From: Gonocerus acuteangulatus
Taxonomy: Eukaryota; Arthropoda; Insecta; Hemiptera; Coreidae
Reading direction: 5' to 3'
Length of the DNA: 64,000 bases
Assembly (NCBI GenBank): GCA_946811695.1
Contig: OX328124.1
Location: 83,022,923-83,086,922, forward strand
In this document: positions 46,178 to 58,500 of the stretch, one piece after another
Numbering within the stretch: the first letter of the stretch is position 1
Layout: each line of letters opens with the position of its first letter
Translations under genes and position numbers: made by a program
Notes under the pieces: model-generated
Told to the model about the DNA's origin: nothing
The model's database searches: none
Seen by the model: the letters and a program-made list of their open reading frames with translations, nothing else

Positions 46178-47178
46178 TAACCCTTAAACGGACAATTTTT
46201 TCAGAAGGTGAGTAAAATTCAATAAGACTCAAAATTATATATCAGGTTTCCCAACATAATATCATTTGTTAGGGAAAAAAACCCTCAATCCTCTCGGGCC
46301 AATACTTTTGTTATTGTGAAGGATAGTAGTAAGCTCTCCGGCATGGCCTTCCCGCTAAAGCCCATCAATCACTCTGTTTTACTTATTATTATTAAATTGT
46401 AACGCCCATTTATTATTAACTGCGAATTTTAGGATGGGTTATCTATAGGTTACCACCCTTTTCTAGCCAGGATAGGGCTTATGCCTTTTCTTTTTTCTAA
46501 AGAAAAGCCACCACCCCTTGTGGGAACCCACGACCCTTTGTTAAGTTCTCACGGCCACCGGGCCTCCTACTGTTTTACTTTACTCTGGTTATATACATAA
46601 TGTATGCCTTTAGTTTGGCACTCTGGAGACTAACATATCGTCCCTACCATGTCAAACTATCGAATATGAAAATCGGAGCAAAATAGTGAACGAACATATT
46701 CTATACATTGGCTAAGTAATATATTGAAAAATGGTCTTATTCGATACTTCATTTGAAGCATTAAAGGCTATTCTAAAGGGGTTAGAGTTCCGACAATTCG
46801 CGACAAGCTGTGTCGTCCACAATCCAGGAGTAAAGTCTCGAATCTGAAAAACAAGATTTTTCATATTCGATAGTTTGACATAGTAGGGATGATATGATCA
46901 CTAATAACCAAGTAAACATATATTAGCAGATTTATGAAACCTTATCTCAAAAGTAACATTCAAACATTCCGAAGGACTGGTAAAGTACTTAGTACATGCC
47001 ATTACCCTGAATGGACACAGGCCTCTTTAGCAGTTGGAAGTTTCCTGGGGCCTTTATACCATCACATTTTGAGGAATAGGTATTAGTCGTAGTATAACTC
47101 TAGCTTAGGACATATTAATATTTAGTGCCAAAATCTATCATCTTTGGCTGATGTAATCTGAGACCGTTAAAGGGTTAA
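46178..47178. mobile_element. About 1-kb MITE with piggyBac-like ends
   Basis: TAACCCTTAAACGG at 46178-46191 faces CCGTTAAAGGGTTAA at 47164-47178. The right end carries a clear TTAA and the left has CTAA. Inside, about 42-bp arms around 46635-46678 and 46853-46900 (CAAACTATCGAATATGAAAA) are inverted copies. SINE copy G is inserted within it. No transposase. Confidence 0.55.
46385..46569 (-). mobile_element. tRNA-derived SINE, family 1, copy G with 11-bp target duplication
   Basis: Minus strand: GGAGGCCCGGTGGCCGTGAG, a deleted region before GGTCGTGGGTTCCCACAAGG, then GGCTTTTCTTTAG, AAAAGGGTGGTAACCTATAG and GGGCGTTACAATTTAAT. CTGTTTTACTT at 46374-46384 is repeated at 46570-46580. It is nested in the piggyBac-like MITE, so it is younger than it. 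Confidence 0.82.
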
Positions 47179-47708
47179 AAGAAGCATTGCTTCTATTCTG
47201 AAGCTTATTCCAATATTGACTGAATGCCTAAATATTTTAAGATTGCTTAAAACGTAAACTGGCTTTATCACTGCACTTAGATATAGTTGAGTTCTTGTTT
47301 TCTGAAATTAGTGTAAGAAGTTAATTTTTGTGCATTATTATTTTAATTTTGATTGTTTTTAAGTACAAAAATTATTTGAAACGTTTAAATTTTGATAAAA
47401 TGTGCATTGTTGGTATTATTTATGAAAACATACTTTTATAGCATTATTGTAATATTTGTAAACTCCACTTTTTTATAAAAATTATTAATCATATAATTTA
47501 TATTGTGTCAATATTTTGATAACGATCCTCATATAAAACTAACATTCCTTCTTAATTTTGTTTTGATTTAATCAGCCCAACTAAACTTCTTCAGGCAATT
47601 ATGTTTTGTAAAAAAGGAAACCAAAAAACTTCATTCTATTTCTGTAATTAATGTATAAAAATATATTTATATGTGAAGAATACTTGTGACATTAAATTTG
47701 ATGTCTTA

Positions 47709-48123
47709 GGGTGGGTTTACACTTGCAAGTTATTGCAGGAAATTTATATCAGACAGGAATTGCGACTAGTGTAAACCATGAGCAATTTATGTCTGAGATA
47801 TATATTTCTATCACGAACTATAAGTGTCGACACTTCTATACCACCAGGTGTAAACACAGATTTTTACGAGAAGAATTTAATTTCAGAGATAAATATCTTG
47901 GCTACTAGCTGTATTGTCGACACTTCTATACCAACAGATGTAAACACTGATTATTTGTGCTTTTGGTGAATTTATCGCAAATTAGAGCAAATCCAGAACT
48001 GTCCTATACATATCCATGACATAAATGTCTAGCTATTTCTGTCAGTATGTAAACCTTCAAGAGAATATCTATCCGACACCTGACATATATTTCCTGCGAG
48101 AAGTGTCACATGTAAACGCACCC
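47709..48123. mobile_element. 415-bp PIF/Harbinger-type MITE
   Basis: TTA at 47706-47708 and 48124-48126 flanks inverted ends GGGTGGGTTTACACTTG and CACATGTAAACGCACCC. A 3-bp TWA duplication with G-rich ends is the PIF/Harbinger signature. An internal repeat (CGACACTTCTATACCA, then TGTAAACAC) occurs twice near 47829 and 47919. Non-coding. Confidence 0.75.
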
Positions 48124-48126
48124 TTA

Positions 48127-50078
48127 TGCTTCTGAGACTCTAAATTAACTTTCCTGTCTTGTAGAAATTTTGATCGTATAGTGAACTTAGTATTTTTATT
48201 TGTTAAAAAGACAGAAGAATAATTTTTATAATATATCACCTAGGTATGTACAAAGTTATTTTACATTCAGATAGAAACATCTTATTAAATTCTATTTATC
48301 AGATAAGGCTGCAGACTAAATGTTTAATGAAAATATCACACCTTCACTTTTGATTTTCTGTGATGTCATATTTTGCAATTTCTTATAAAATGGGATGTAC
48401 AGAGATTATCTTATTACTGAAATTGAATAAAAATATTTTTTGTTCTCAGATCTTGTTTTTTCATAAACACAAAAGGCTCAACTCAAGTATTCAAAATGAG
48501 TTACATGTTCAGCCAGCTCCTTGGTGGCTTCAAAATAAATTATTCTAAAAATAAATTGGTAATGAAATAAGTTAATTTGGTCATTCCTTTTATTACTGTT
48601 TTATGGTACAAGAATTAATTTTGTTGTATAAATTAACTCCCTTTCACTCGTTTAAAGGAAATAAATTAATGGAGGGATTAGAATTTATAGGTGCTAATGA
48701 TCACAGCAGTCGATACACCGGAAAAAGGGAAAATAAAAATTTAAAACCTTTTTAAGTTTTGAGAAAGAAGGACCCGAGTTTTACTGGGGATTGAACTATG
48801 AGGGCATATACATGAAAGGTTTTATTCAGCCACTACCAGCTTTCTATTGTTGTAAATTGAAGGGTGTGCAGCTCCTTATTTCACATTTTTGGCAAATTAA
48901 AAAAAAAAAAAGGTTTAAAATTTAGTTTCTTGATATTTTTTCCCGTTTTCTATTTGTTATCACAACATAGTTAAAAAAATCCCTTTAATCACATTTTTAA
49001 TGTAGGAAGCTCATTTGAAAAAGCAAGCAATAAAAATTCAGTCGTCTTCTGGCTCTGTTTCTGACGAATCAACAGTGTCAGTGTAGGTGAAGAGGCTACA
49101 CATTTTAATGCACTATAGAAGGGCATCTCATTTTTTTCAACAAATTTGTGTGCGAAGCTCATTACTTCATTGTATTTCTCAGTTTTTAAGAGCAGGGGTT
49201 TGCTGTACGGAGGTGGAAAGTCAATAGTGGACTTCACACAATGCTTTAGCTCCTGTGATTCCACTATTGAAGGGACCGGAGCTGCTTCCTTATTATACCA
49301 GAAGATTGGGATAATTTTTAAGTCCATGATAATGTTCTAACCTGAAAATCCCCAAAAATGGAGCTGCTCTCCTTATTGCTGTACGCCTGTCAATTATGTA
49401 CAATTCAGTTACTCAGTAAATACAACACAATGGGAACTGTAAATTTAAGGATTTTTTCATCAAAGTAAAGTTCCCTCAAGATGAAATTGAGTCATTGGGT
49501 TTTAATAGTGCATCATTCTCAATAATTTGTAATTATGGTAAAGGTATAATTGTCTAGAATTTAACCCAGGAGTTAGCTTTGGATAACCTATGTTGGGTTA
49601 TAAGAGGATCTAATAATCAAAGTTTTTGGTACAATCATTTAAATTTTACGAGGAGGGGCAAAAAATTAATGAAAATCGTGCAAGTGATGGGCATAGCTTG
49701 TCGGCCGTTCTGGGCCATTGAGAGAACACTCCTCACGAGTCAGTGTGCGCTGGTTGTTTGCTGTAAGAGCAACATAATGTAACTAACAATGGAATCTATC
49801 ACTAATAGACGGAATGAAGGGAACCTACAATGGATAGTGTTTGAAAATGGGGAATGTCATTCTTTTTCTAGGGTTGGATATTGAGGATACATCAGGTCTG
49901 TCTAGATTTCCTGGTTTATGGAGTTAAAAAAAATGTGTATTTGATATTTTTTATCTTTTTAAAATTAGTTTTATATCTGCAAAACCAGTTTGAAAAGAGT
50001 TTGTATGAAACATATAGCCTGACAAAGCTGGAGAGGAATCCAGCGAAATATCAGAAGAAGAATATTCTATTTTCCCTC

Positions 50079-50129
<51 letters not shown>

Positions 50130-50869
50130 TTATTTATTTATTTATTTATAAAGAACTGGTCAGATAACGTAGTTTCTAATTATTTGACCCCAAAATATGC
50201 TAGTTTCATTAATAAACTTAGATGATAGGTTTTACAGTTCCCTAAACACAAAATTGGCCTAGAGAAATAGTTTTTTTTTTTCAATTGGAGCTCATTTATT
50301 ACATTCACATTTGAACCACTCTGTTGTAAAATAACTGAAAACTGAGTTTCTGAATCGAGATTCTCAAATTTCATGAAATAATTGAATATTTAGTTCTATA
50401 ATTTTCCATTTACACCTGAAAGTTATAGTTAGAGTAGATATAGTTCCCTAAAATATGAATGTACGAAAAATCTTGAGCCATATTGGACTGTTTGTGAATT
50501 TGGAAAAACTGATACCTAACATATCGGAATTTTGGAAATTGGCCATTCAAGAGCTATTTCGAAAAAAATCACGCTTTGCAAAGAAGCAATAAGTACGAAA
50601 AAAAATATTAAAAAAATAGACAATTTTTATATATTTTTTCGGCACCTTAAAATGTATTTAAAGGACGTTAAAATTTAAATAAATGTATTTAGGACTTTCA
50701 TATTCGGCGTTCAAATATGAGCACTACCAACGCACGTTTGTATCTAGTTTTGTTTCAGATCTGCGTATTATCCCTTTCTAAAGGTTATTTAGAAAAAACA
50801 TGTTTTGTTTCAGCAGTCTTGCTGAAATGCAGATGAATCTTCTGCCATGCCATTAAAAGTGTTTTTTTT
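48127..50869. other. Intergenic region with no recognised gene
   Basis: The minus frame 49327-48989 (YNEVMSFAHKFVEKNEMPFY) is the only long frame with mixed composition; I do not recognise it. (TA)n at 50084-50125 runs into (TTTA)n. At 50015-50050 CTGACAAAGCTGG..CCAGCGAAATATC resembles the hammerhead-like hairpins. GGACGTTAAAATTTAAATAA near 50663 is a 3' end of SINE family 1. Confidence 0.5.
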
Positions 50870-51250
50870 TATTCTTCTCATTAGTTTTAATTCTCATGTG
50901 AATATATTCTCTTAGAGAGAAACACCAAGTAGCCTTTCTTCTTGAACCTAATATTTGCCCAAACCATAACACTACCTCTGCTCATTTGCCGCCGGGGTAA
51001 TATAAGTTCTACTTTTTTTGCATCATGAAAATGAAAAGGAAAACCATTAAGTACATCCAAATCAAATGTTTTCTCATCAGAAAAAAAAAACTTTCCTCTA
51101 TTAAGCGGTCCTCAACATAACGTTTTCTGCAAAATCCATTTTATGATGAAAGAGGTTTTCGCGTTACTTTTTTCTCAATATGGTTTTTTATCTTTCCCGT
51201 AACTCATGCACATTCCTAGACTTGGTATAAATACCGGCTTCCTCTGCAGT
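50870..51250 (-). pseudogene. Tc1/mariner-type transposase fragment
   Basis: On the minus strand, over several frames: ELREIKNHIEKKV, FCRKRYVEDRLIEE, then FSDEKTFDLDVLNGFPF, FHDAKKVELILPRRQMSRGS and VMVWANIRF. The FSDEK..D block with a Trp-His/Phe-His-Asp and RRQ..GGSVMVW order matches the catalytic core of Tc1-like (IS630 superfamily) transposases, with the first catalytic Asp present. Frameshifts near 51090 and elsewhere show it is dead. It directly abuts Helentron-like copy 3. Confidence 0.75.
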
Positions 51251-51294
51251 TGCTTTGGGTGTTTTGCATGAGCACCTATTTACCTACCTATATA

Positions 51295-52021
51295 TATACT
51301 CATACCGGTCGTAATTTCTGCTCTATTGCAACGAAACGCGGTATACGTCGTGGGTAACTCATGAGAAAGAAGTGTTGTAAAAATGAGCTAAATCGGCATG
51401 GGCGTATATAGAAAATTATTTGGGGGGGGGCTGAGACCATTTCCAGGGTATGGAATACTAAAAATTTAGAGCTTGGAATAATTTTAGGCAACTAATACGC
51501 TATTACACGTAAAATAAAATAGTTTTTATGAATTAAGTGATCTTATTTAATTTATTTTTAAGGGTTTTACGAAAAGTTTTTACCATCAGATCAAAATTTC
51601 GGGGGGGGGGGGGGGGGGCTGCAGCCCCCCCTTATTTACGCCCATGTAAATCGGTCAATCGGAATGGGGGGGGGCTTACTTTGTACTATGTTTCAATAGA
51701 TTAGCCCGCCAGACGTAGGTTCGCAATGCCCCCGCAAGGAGCGCGTTCTACCACTAGGGGGACTGTATCCTCTTCCTGCGTCAGTTCAAAATACGAAAAT
51801 ATGAAGTTAGTACCATGTATAAACATAGCTCTGGAAGCAATTTAATTACAAACTTAATAATTGAACAGCTGCTCATTACAAAAGTAAAAGTGCTAAAAGA
51901 GAACTATGTTTTTACTTTATTTATATAGGCCCTTTTAAGCAAATTATTTAGTAACGCAGTCTACACCACCCAAATTCTGAGGAAAGTGCTTAGTTATGCA
52001 GCTCCTGCGTGACGGACTTTT
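51295..52021 (+). mobile_element. Helentron-like non-autonomous element (HINE), copy 3, 5'-truncated and interrupted
   Basis: Only the last tandem unit (from ACTCATACCGGTCGTAATTT) and the right end survive. The right end has TTCTGAGGAAAGTGCTTA, hairpin GCAGCTCCTGC and GACGGACTTTTT. A 250-bp element is inserted at 51397-51646. The lost left part may have been replaced by the Tc1-like fragment. Confidence 0.8.
51397..51646. mobile_element. 250-bp MITE with 8-bp target duplication, nested in HINE copy 3
   Basis: TAAATCGG is repeated at 51389-51396 and 51647-51654. The ends are inverted: CATGGGCGTATATA and TTATTTACGCCCATG. Internal G runs face a C run (GGGGGCTGCAGCCCCCCC). An 8-bp duplication fits the hAT superfamily, although the end sequence is not the usual CAGxG. 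Removing it restores the 143-bp unit seen in the other copies. Confidence 0.8.
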
Positions 52022-52479
52022 TCTACTAGCAATAAAAGAAAATTATGTTTTCCTGGAAGTAGTACTAATCATATTTCAGAAGTATTTCTATGCTCTCGTG
52101 GTACAGAGTAAGGTAAAATTTGAAAGGCAAGAAAAAAAATATATATATATATATATAACTGACGAAAGTTATATGGTTTAAACTACCTATAAACAAAATT
52201 TTCCAAATGAAATAGTTTGAAATTTGTATTATATGTAATTTGAAAATTCGCGGTAAAACGTCATTTTATTTTCAGTTTATTTTGTATATATATTTTTCGA
52301 GACGATATCATTGTATTTTTTTCGAACACAATTTTAGATAACAACAATGGAAATAATAGCAAATTAAATAGCAAATCCATTCGTTTTGGGAAAGTGTTGA
52401 TAATGAAATAGTTTGTGTAAAAACCGTACTCCTTTGGCTGCGCTAATGTGCAATTGTATGTTTGAGCAGGGGATGGCAT

Positions 52480-52560
52480 CGTGAGATTGGTTGTAGTGGC
52501 AGCGTAGTTGGCAGTACGTAGTTCGACATATATAAGCCAAAAGCTTGATAAAGAAGGTTG
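52480..52560 (+). promoter_or_regulatory. Candidate DDX6/Me31B promoter and first exon
   Basis: A TATATAAG box at 52529-52536 lies in a locally less AT-rich stretch. AAGAAG|GTTGGT at about 52552 could be a donor. The matching acceptor would be ttttttttcag at 54540-54550, giving a 5' UTR exon of about 210 bp before the ATG. Inferred from position only. Confidence 0.35.
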
Positions 52561-52561
52561 G

Positions 52562-54549
52562 TATATTTCACTTAATACTTTTATAGTTACCTAAATCTAC
52601 CTGAATATTTTAGATAATTGAAATGTCTAACCTGAAGTCTTAGCGAACGCCATGTTCATTTGGTCCTCGCCCTATTTTTTGATGTATATGGTGTTCCCAA
52701 TATCACATATGGGCCCTTAAGACACTTCCTTATTGTTTGTTTGTTGAATTTTATTTTTGAATGTCAAACCAAATCTGGGTAATTCATTTTTAGATACCAA
52801 GCAATGTTTCGACTATGTAACCCTTACGTCAATTGATTTTCTCTTGAGAAAAGAGGGACCTCATAAGAGGTAATCACAAGTTCTTTTTTCTGATTTTGAA
52901 AATTGTTTATTGTTTACCTAGGCTTTCTTTCCTGTTTATTAACTTTCCAATCTCAATTTATTTATTTGTTTAATTATCTAAGGCGAATCTTTCTGTGTAT
53001 TATAGTGTACATACTTTCCTTGTTTTAATTTATATTTCGAAATTCCAAAATGCGCAAAATTTGTAATACAAGTTGTTGATTATAAGCTTATCTTATTGAA
53101 CTTGTGTATTCTTGCCAAGTCTAGAAAGGCCCATGTTTATTCCTGCCATGTCAACCTTAATAGCCATCCCACCATTTTGTTTTCCCCCAATGATTTATTC
53201 TTCACTTTACTATTAATTTGATTATATTTTAGACAATTATCTTATGTATGGTAATGTGTTACTTATTCTTTATTTTAAATTATATTTACCATTTGAATTT
53301 CTTTTAATTTAACTCAGAAAATTTATGTATCCAGCTCTTCCACTTCAATAAGTTTTGTGTACTGTCTGATTATTTTATACTTTCTTTGAAAGTTCTTTTA
53401 GTTCCTGCTTATTTCATGGTAAATTATAGTATTTCATAACTATTAATTTTGTTATTTATTATCATGCTCTATATCCATCCACTCATAATTATGTAAGACA
53501 ATTGTTTTACTTAAGCAGAATTTATTTTTTAGTAACTACTCATCCTCTGAAAATTTAACACATTTTTATTACTAATTCTTATAGCACTAAAAAGTTATTT
53601 TATTTATATTTATTAATCTCTTTTGAAGGGCACTTATTGCTAGATTATTAATATGAAGTATATTCATGCGTTCATGTTAGTGAAAAGTATTTACATATAA
53701 CATATTATACCTTACTGATTGTAATATTCACTAGGTTATTGTGAAATATATTTTATCAAATATTCGATGATGTCTATGTTCTCGGGCTGTCAATTTACTT
53801 AATCTCTGTCAGCCATTAGAATCCAGGATGTCTTAGATTTTGACTAACTTTTTTTAAAGTGTGTCATTGAGAACTGTGAATTGCCATGGAAAGTTGAAGT
53901 TTTTTTTTGTTTTGTTTTTTTCTCAGACCTACTATATAAATAAGAGGTTTCACATTACAACTGACTTCATGCAACCAGATTATTTTAGGGCAAAAATTAC
54001 CATCATGATATGTCATCTTAGCTTGATTGTTTAATTATTATTAAACTTTTCATTTAATAAAAGCCCTTTTTATGAGTTAGTTTAGCTCAAAATCTACCCT
54101 GGAAGAAAAATAAATCTGAGAATGCTAATTTGATGACCTATATAAGGCTGGAATACCAAGGAAGCACTCATTAGACATATGAAAATAAGCATGTTTTACT
54201 TATAAATAAGTCTAGGTAGAATATATAATGAAACAATGTATGAGTATTGGATAAAGACTTGTTCATTTGTTCTTTTTATATCAGTGTTGGGCATGAAAGA
54301 CCAAGCTAGTTAAGTTGCTTGCAAAAGGTCTTCATGTCAAAACCAATTCCCCTGAACTGTGATCATGCATGTTATCAAAATTGTGAATAATGTATGTTTC
54401 TTTTTTTTCTCTTAGGATTTATGCAATGATGTAGGGCTTTAAATTGCTCTAATAGAGAATTGATGATTTTGATACTTATTTTTTTTATACACATTTTAAA
54501 AAGTAATTTTAAATTTTAGTTCTAATGTCTGTGTTAATTTTTTTTTCAG
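52562..54549. other. Presumed 5' UTR intron of DDX6/Me31B
   Basis: About 2 kb of AT-rich sequence with no gene or recognised mobile element. Confidence 0.4.
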
Positions 54550-54757
54550 GTGTTGGAGTATAAAATATTAAAGTGTTTATATTGTGTTTATTGTGAAAAG
54601 TGATGATAATGAATAACTGTTGACAAGACATTTCTTTTTTTATTTTAAGAGACTTTTTATTGTAGATAAATTGGCTGTCAAAGCCTTCTTTTAGTGATTC
54701 TCTAATTTATAATTAAATATTTATATTTATATAAGTACTTAAGTGTAAGCTTTAAAA

Positions 54758-55439
54758 ATGATGACCGAGTCACAATTTACGACAAAGCCTCTTAGTGGTG
54801 CTGTTGTACAAAAGCAGGCAGCAATTAAAAAAATGTGAGTATGACATTTATATCTTGAAGTATAATAGGAATTATAGCAAAAAAAAAAGTGTGAACCTCT
54901 TTTCTCTTATGCTTTTTATAAATTGTGATGTTTAAACTTTAATATTTTCAGCATTTAGATCAGTGGTGCTCAACTATTTTTTTGATAGAGGTCACAAACA
55001 TGTGTTAGCCAAAAACATGTATCGTGAGTCACAATAAAAAAATAAAATAAATAAATAGGCGATGTTATCTTATGTTTTCACGATTGTTACAGATTTAATT
55101 AAACTCCAAGTATATTTTAACACATTTTGCTATTTCCTTATATTTTAAACATGCAGCGGTGTCCTTGGACTCAAGAATTTTTTAATTCAAATTATTTGGG
55201 GTTTAATAAAAAAACAAAATAAAAATTAATGAGCTAGTTACTGTTATGAAAAATGTTTGGATCAGGTCTCAATTGGTTTTTGGTCTCAGGTTTACATTGA
55301 TCCTATTAGTTTAGTTTTAGCACTTTCCTCCGAAGGAAAGTAGCTATTGAGTTAGCACTCATGACGGAATTTTTGAAAAATTTCTTCAAATCTTTATCTA
55401 TCCCACCTAGTAGACACCAAAAATGACCCCCGTTAAAAT

Positions 55440-55523
<84 letters not shown>

Positions 55524-58500
55524 CTGTTAACATGATAGCGGCCGGAGTTTTTGTTTTTTCTTCAGGAAACGTGATATATAGCGTTCAATTAGCAAAAGAT
55601 TGAACGAGTTCGTTAACCACCAAAATCGGTCCACCGGGAGGGGGGGTTTACCCTGAACCCAAAACTCTAATTCGACCATGCCAGCCGTAGTTTTTGTTAT
55701 ATTTCTACGAAACTCGGTATTCGTTATGCTGATCTAAAGAGAGAAATACGTTGCAAAAATATACTAAATCGGTTCATTAGGAGGGGGGGTTTACTCTGGA
55801 CCCACATTACCAATTTGCCACTACCAGCCATAATTTTTGTTACATTTCAACGAAACTCGGTATTCGTGGTGGTAATCAACAGAGAAAAATGGGTTGTAAA
55901 AATAATCTGAATCGGGTTATGTGGAGGGGGGTTTACTCCGGACCTAAAGTACTAATATACTCATACCGGTCGTAATTTCTGCTGTGTTGTAACGAAAAAG
56001 AAGTGGTGTAAAAATGAGCTAAATCGGTCAATCGGAAAGGGGGGTTTACTTTGTAATATATTTCAATTGAATAACCCGCCAGACGTAGGTTCGCAAGGCC
56101 GCCGCAAGGAGCGCTTTCTACCACTACACGGACTGTATCCTGTTCCTGCGTCAGATCAAAAAACGGAAAATGAAGTTTTTGTGCATTTATTAAGTAGTAC
56201 TGTATCATGTATTAACATAACTCTGGAAGCAAATTATTTACAAAATTAATAATTGAACAGTTCTCATAAGAAATGTAACTGAGCAGAACTATTCACGTTT
56301 TTATTTTATTTATATAGGTTATTTACAGCAAATTATTCAGTAATGTAGTCTACACTACAAAAATTCTGAGGAAAGTGCTTAGTTATGGAGCTCCTGCGTG
56401 ACGGACTTTTTTTATTATAATAATGTTAAAAGATATAAATTTAAACAATCCAAAAGTTTAATGAGACTTTTGATACTGCAAGGTTAGAGTAGTTTTTAAT
56501 CGATAAATTCCTTGAGCAATTACAATTTAAAACGTCAGCCAGCTCTGAGGTTGTTGCTCCTAAATTGATACAAGTAACAAAGTAATTTGAAATTTTAGAG
56601 CAGTTTTCTTCGGCGATATTGGTATGCTCAATAGGCTTTATCATAGTCGGAACATTTTTTAGCCATCTGTTCCGTATTTCTTTATTATGTAAACTTAGCT
56701 TTTCCTGTGAATCAAATAATTGTTTCACCATTTATGAGACTGCTATTTTCACCTTGGAAACTCTGATTCAGACTGTTTAGTTTTCTGTAATATCAGATTG
56801 ATCATCTTGTAATTCAGAATTACACAATTATTTTGCTCTAAAAACACTATTATTTTATGGCATAGAGAAAAAGATCTTTCTAAAACGTTTCCTCTACTAA
56901 GCCATTGCACCGAAGTATTGGAGATGTGCACTGTCAAAATCACAATGAGCTGGTCAAATACAATTTTAGTAAATATGAAAGGAAAACTGGATAACCTTTT
57001 TCTTGTATCAAATGATCTGTCATTGCTTTCAATTTTATTTTTATTTTTTAATTACTCTTGCCATATGTGTCCCCCTTCCTTCCTGGATTGCAGTTTTCTT
57101 AATATTTTTATTTTCTTAATTAACAAAAATATCTTTGATCTTTTCTACTTATAAAAATTATTTCAGAGAAAATGAGGAGAGTTGGAAAGCCAAGCTTAAA
57201 ATTCCTGCACCAGACAGGAGAAAAAAGACAAGTGTTAGTAAGATAATTATTATTATTTTTTTTTCTTCAGTATTTCAGTTTATGATATTAGTTTTTATTT
57301 ACTTGATTTTCATTAGGATGTGACCGACACAAAGGGCAATGAGTTTGAAGAATTTTGTCTCAAAAGAGAACTTCTTATGGGTATTTTTGAAAAAGGTTGG
57401 GAAAAACCTAGTCCTATTCAAGAGGCCAGTATTCCCATTGCGCTCTCAGGAAGAAATATTTTAGCTAGAGCTAAGAATGGGACTGGCAAAACTGGGGCTT
57501 ACTCGATACCTGTTCTAGAACAAGTCGATCCATCACTTGATCAAATACAAGGTAATAATTCTAGTTTAATTTGTAAAAAAAGAATGGTCTGGTGGAGAAT
57601 GGGGTTTCATTTGTACCAGAGATGGGCATAATTTTATTTATAAATAAAAATACGAATTTATTCGTACTTCATATATTTGTAAATACGAATATAAATAAAT
57701 TCGTATTCATAAGTGTGAATACGAATTTATTTTTATTCACTTATATTAAATATAAAAATACAAATAAAATTTTATTTGCAAATTTTCCTGCGAATACAAA
57801 TAAATTCACAGAAAAATTGTAAATAATCACAAAAAATGTGAATATTCACAAATAATAAAGTGATTACAAAACAATTTACATGAAAATATTTAAATACAAA
57901 TTTATTCACATTATAATTTGTGAATACAAATTTATTCACAAAAAAAATCGCAAATAAATTATTAATTTAATCGAATTAACGATAAGATGACATTACATTT
58001 TATTTTTTACTAGCTGTTACACGGTGTGCAATGCTACACCTACTTTATATTAAATATCTGTAGCCGGGCTTACCATGCTACACATGCTTCATATTAAATA
58101 GTTGTAACCCAGCTTCCATGGTACGCCTACTTTATATTATTTATTTAAAAAAATGAATGATTATATTATATTTGTCCAAATTATGAGAATATAAGATAAT
58201 AAATTGAGAGCTCGGCTGAAAAATTTATTTTCCATTTTTTTAAGAGAAAGTGGGGTGGAAAATAAATTAATCCTTATTTTTTAAAAAGTACCCTTATTTT
58301 AAAAAGTACCCTTACTTTTAAAATGGTATTACAATTAAATGATTCCAAATAATTTAATTGCAATACCGTTTTAAAGAAAATCCAAACCAAACTCCCTGTG
58401 TTTAATTTTTTTAAAGAAAAAAAAATATGTGGTCCATAAATAAATATTCATAAAAAATAGCAATACAAATGAGGCATTTAATTAAGGTTATGATTAGTTA

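Noticed and set aside
48989..49327. Minus-strand ORF of 112 codons as a gene
   Set aside because: No recognised motif, no flanking exons and no clear promoter; possibly transposon-derived but unsupported.
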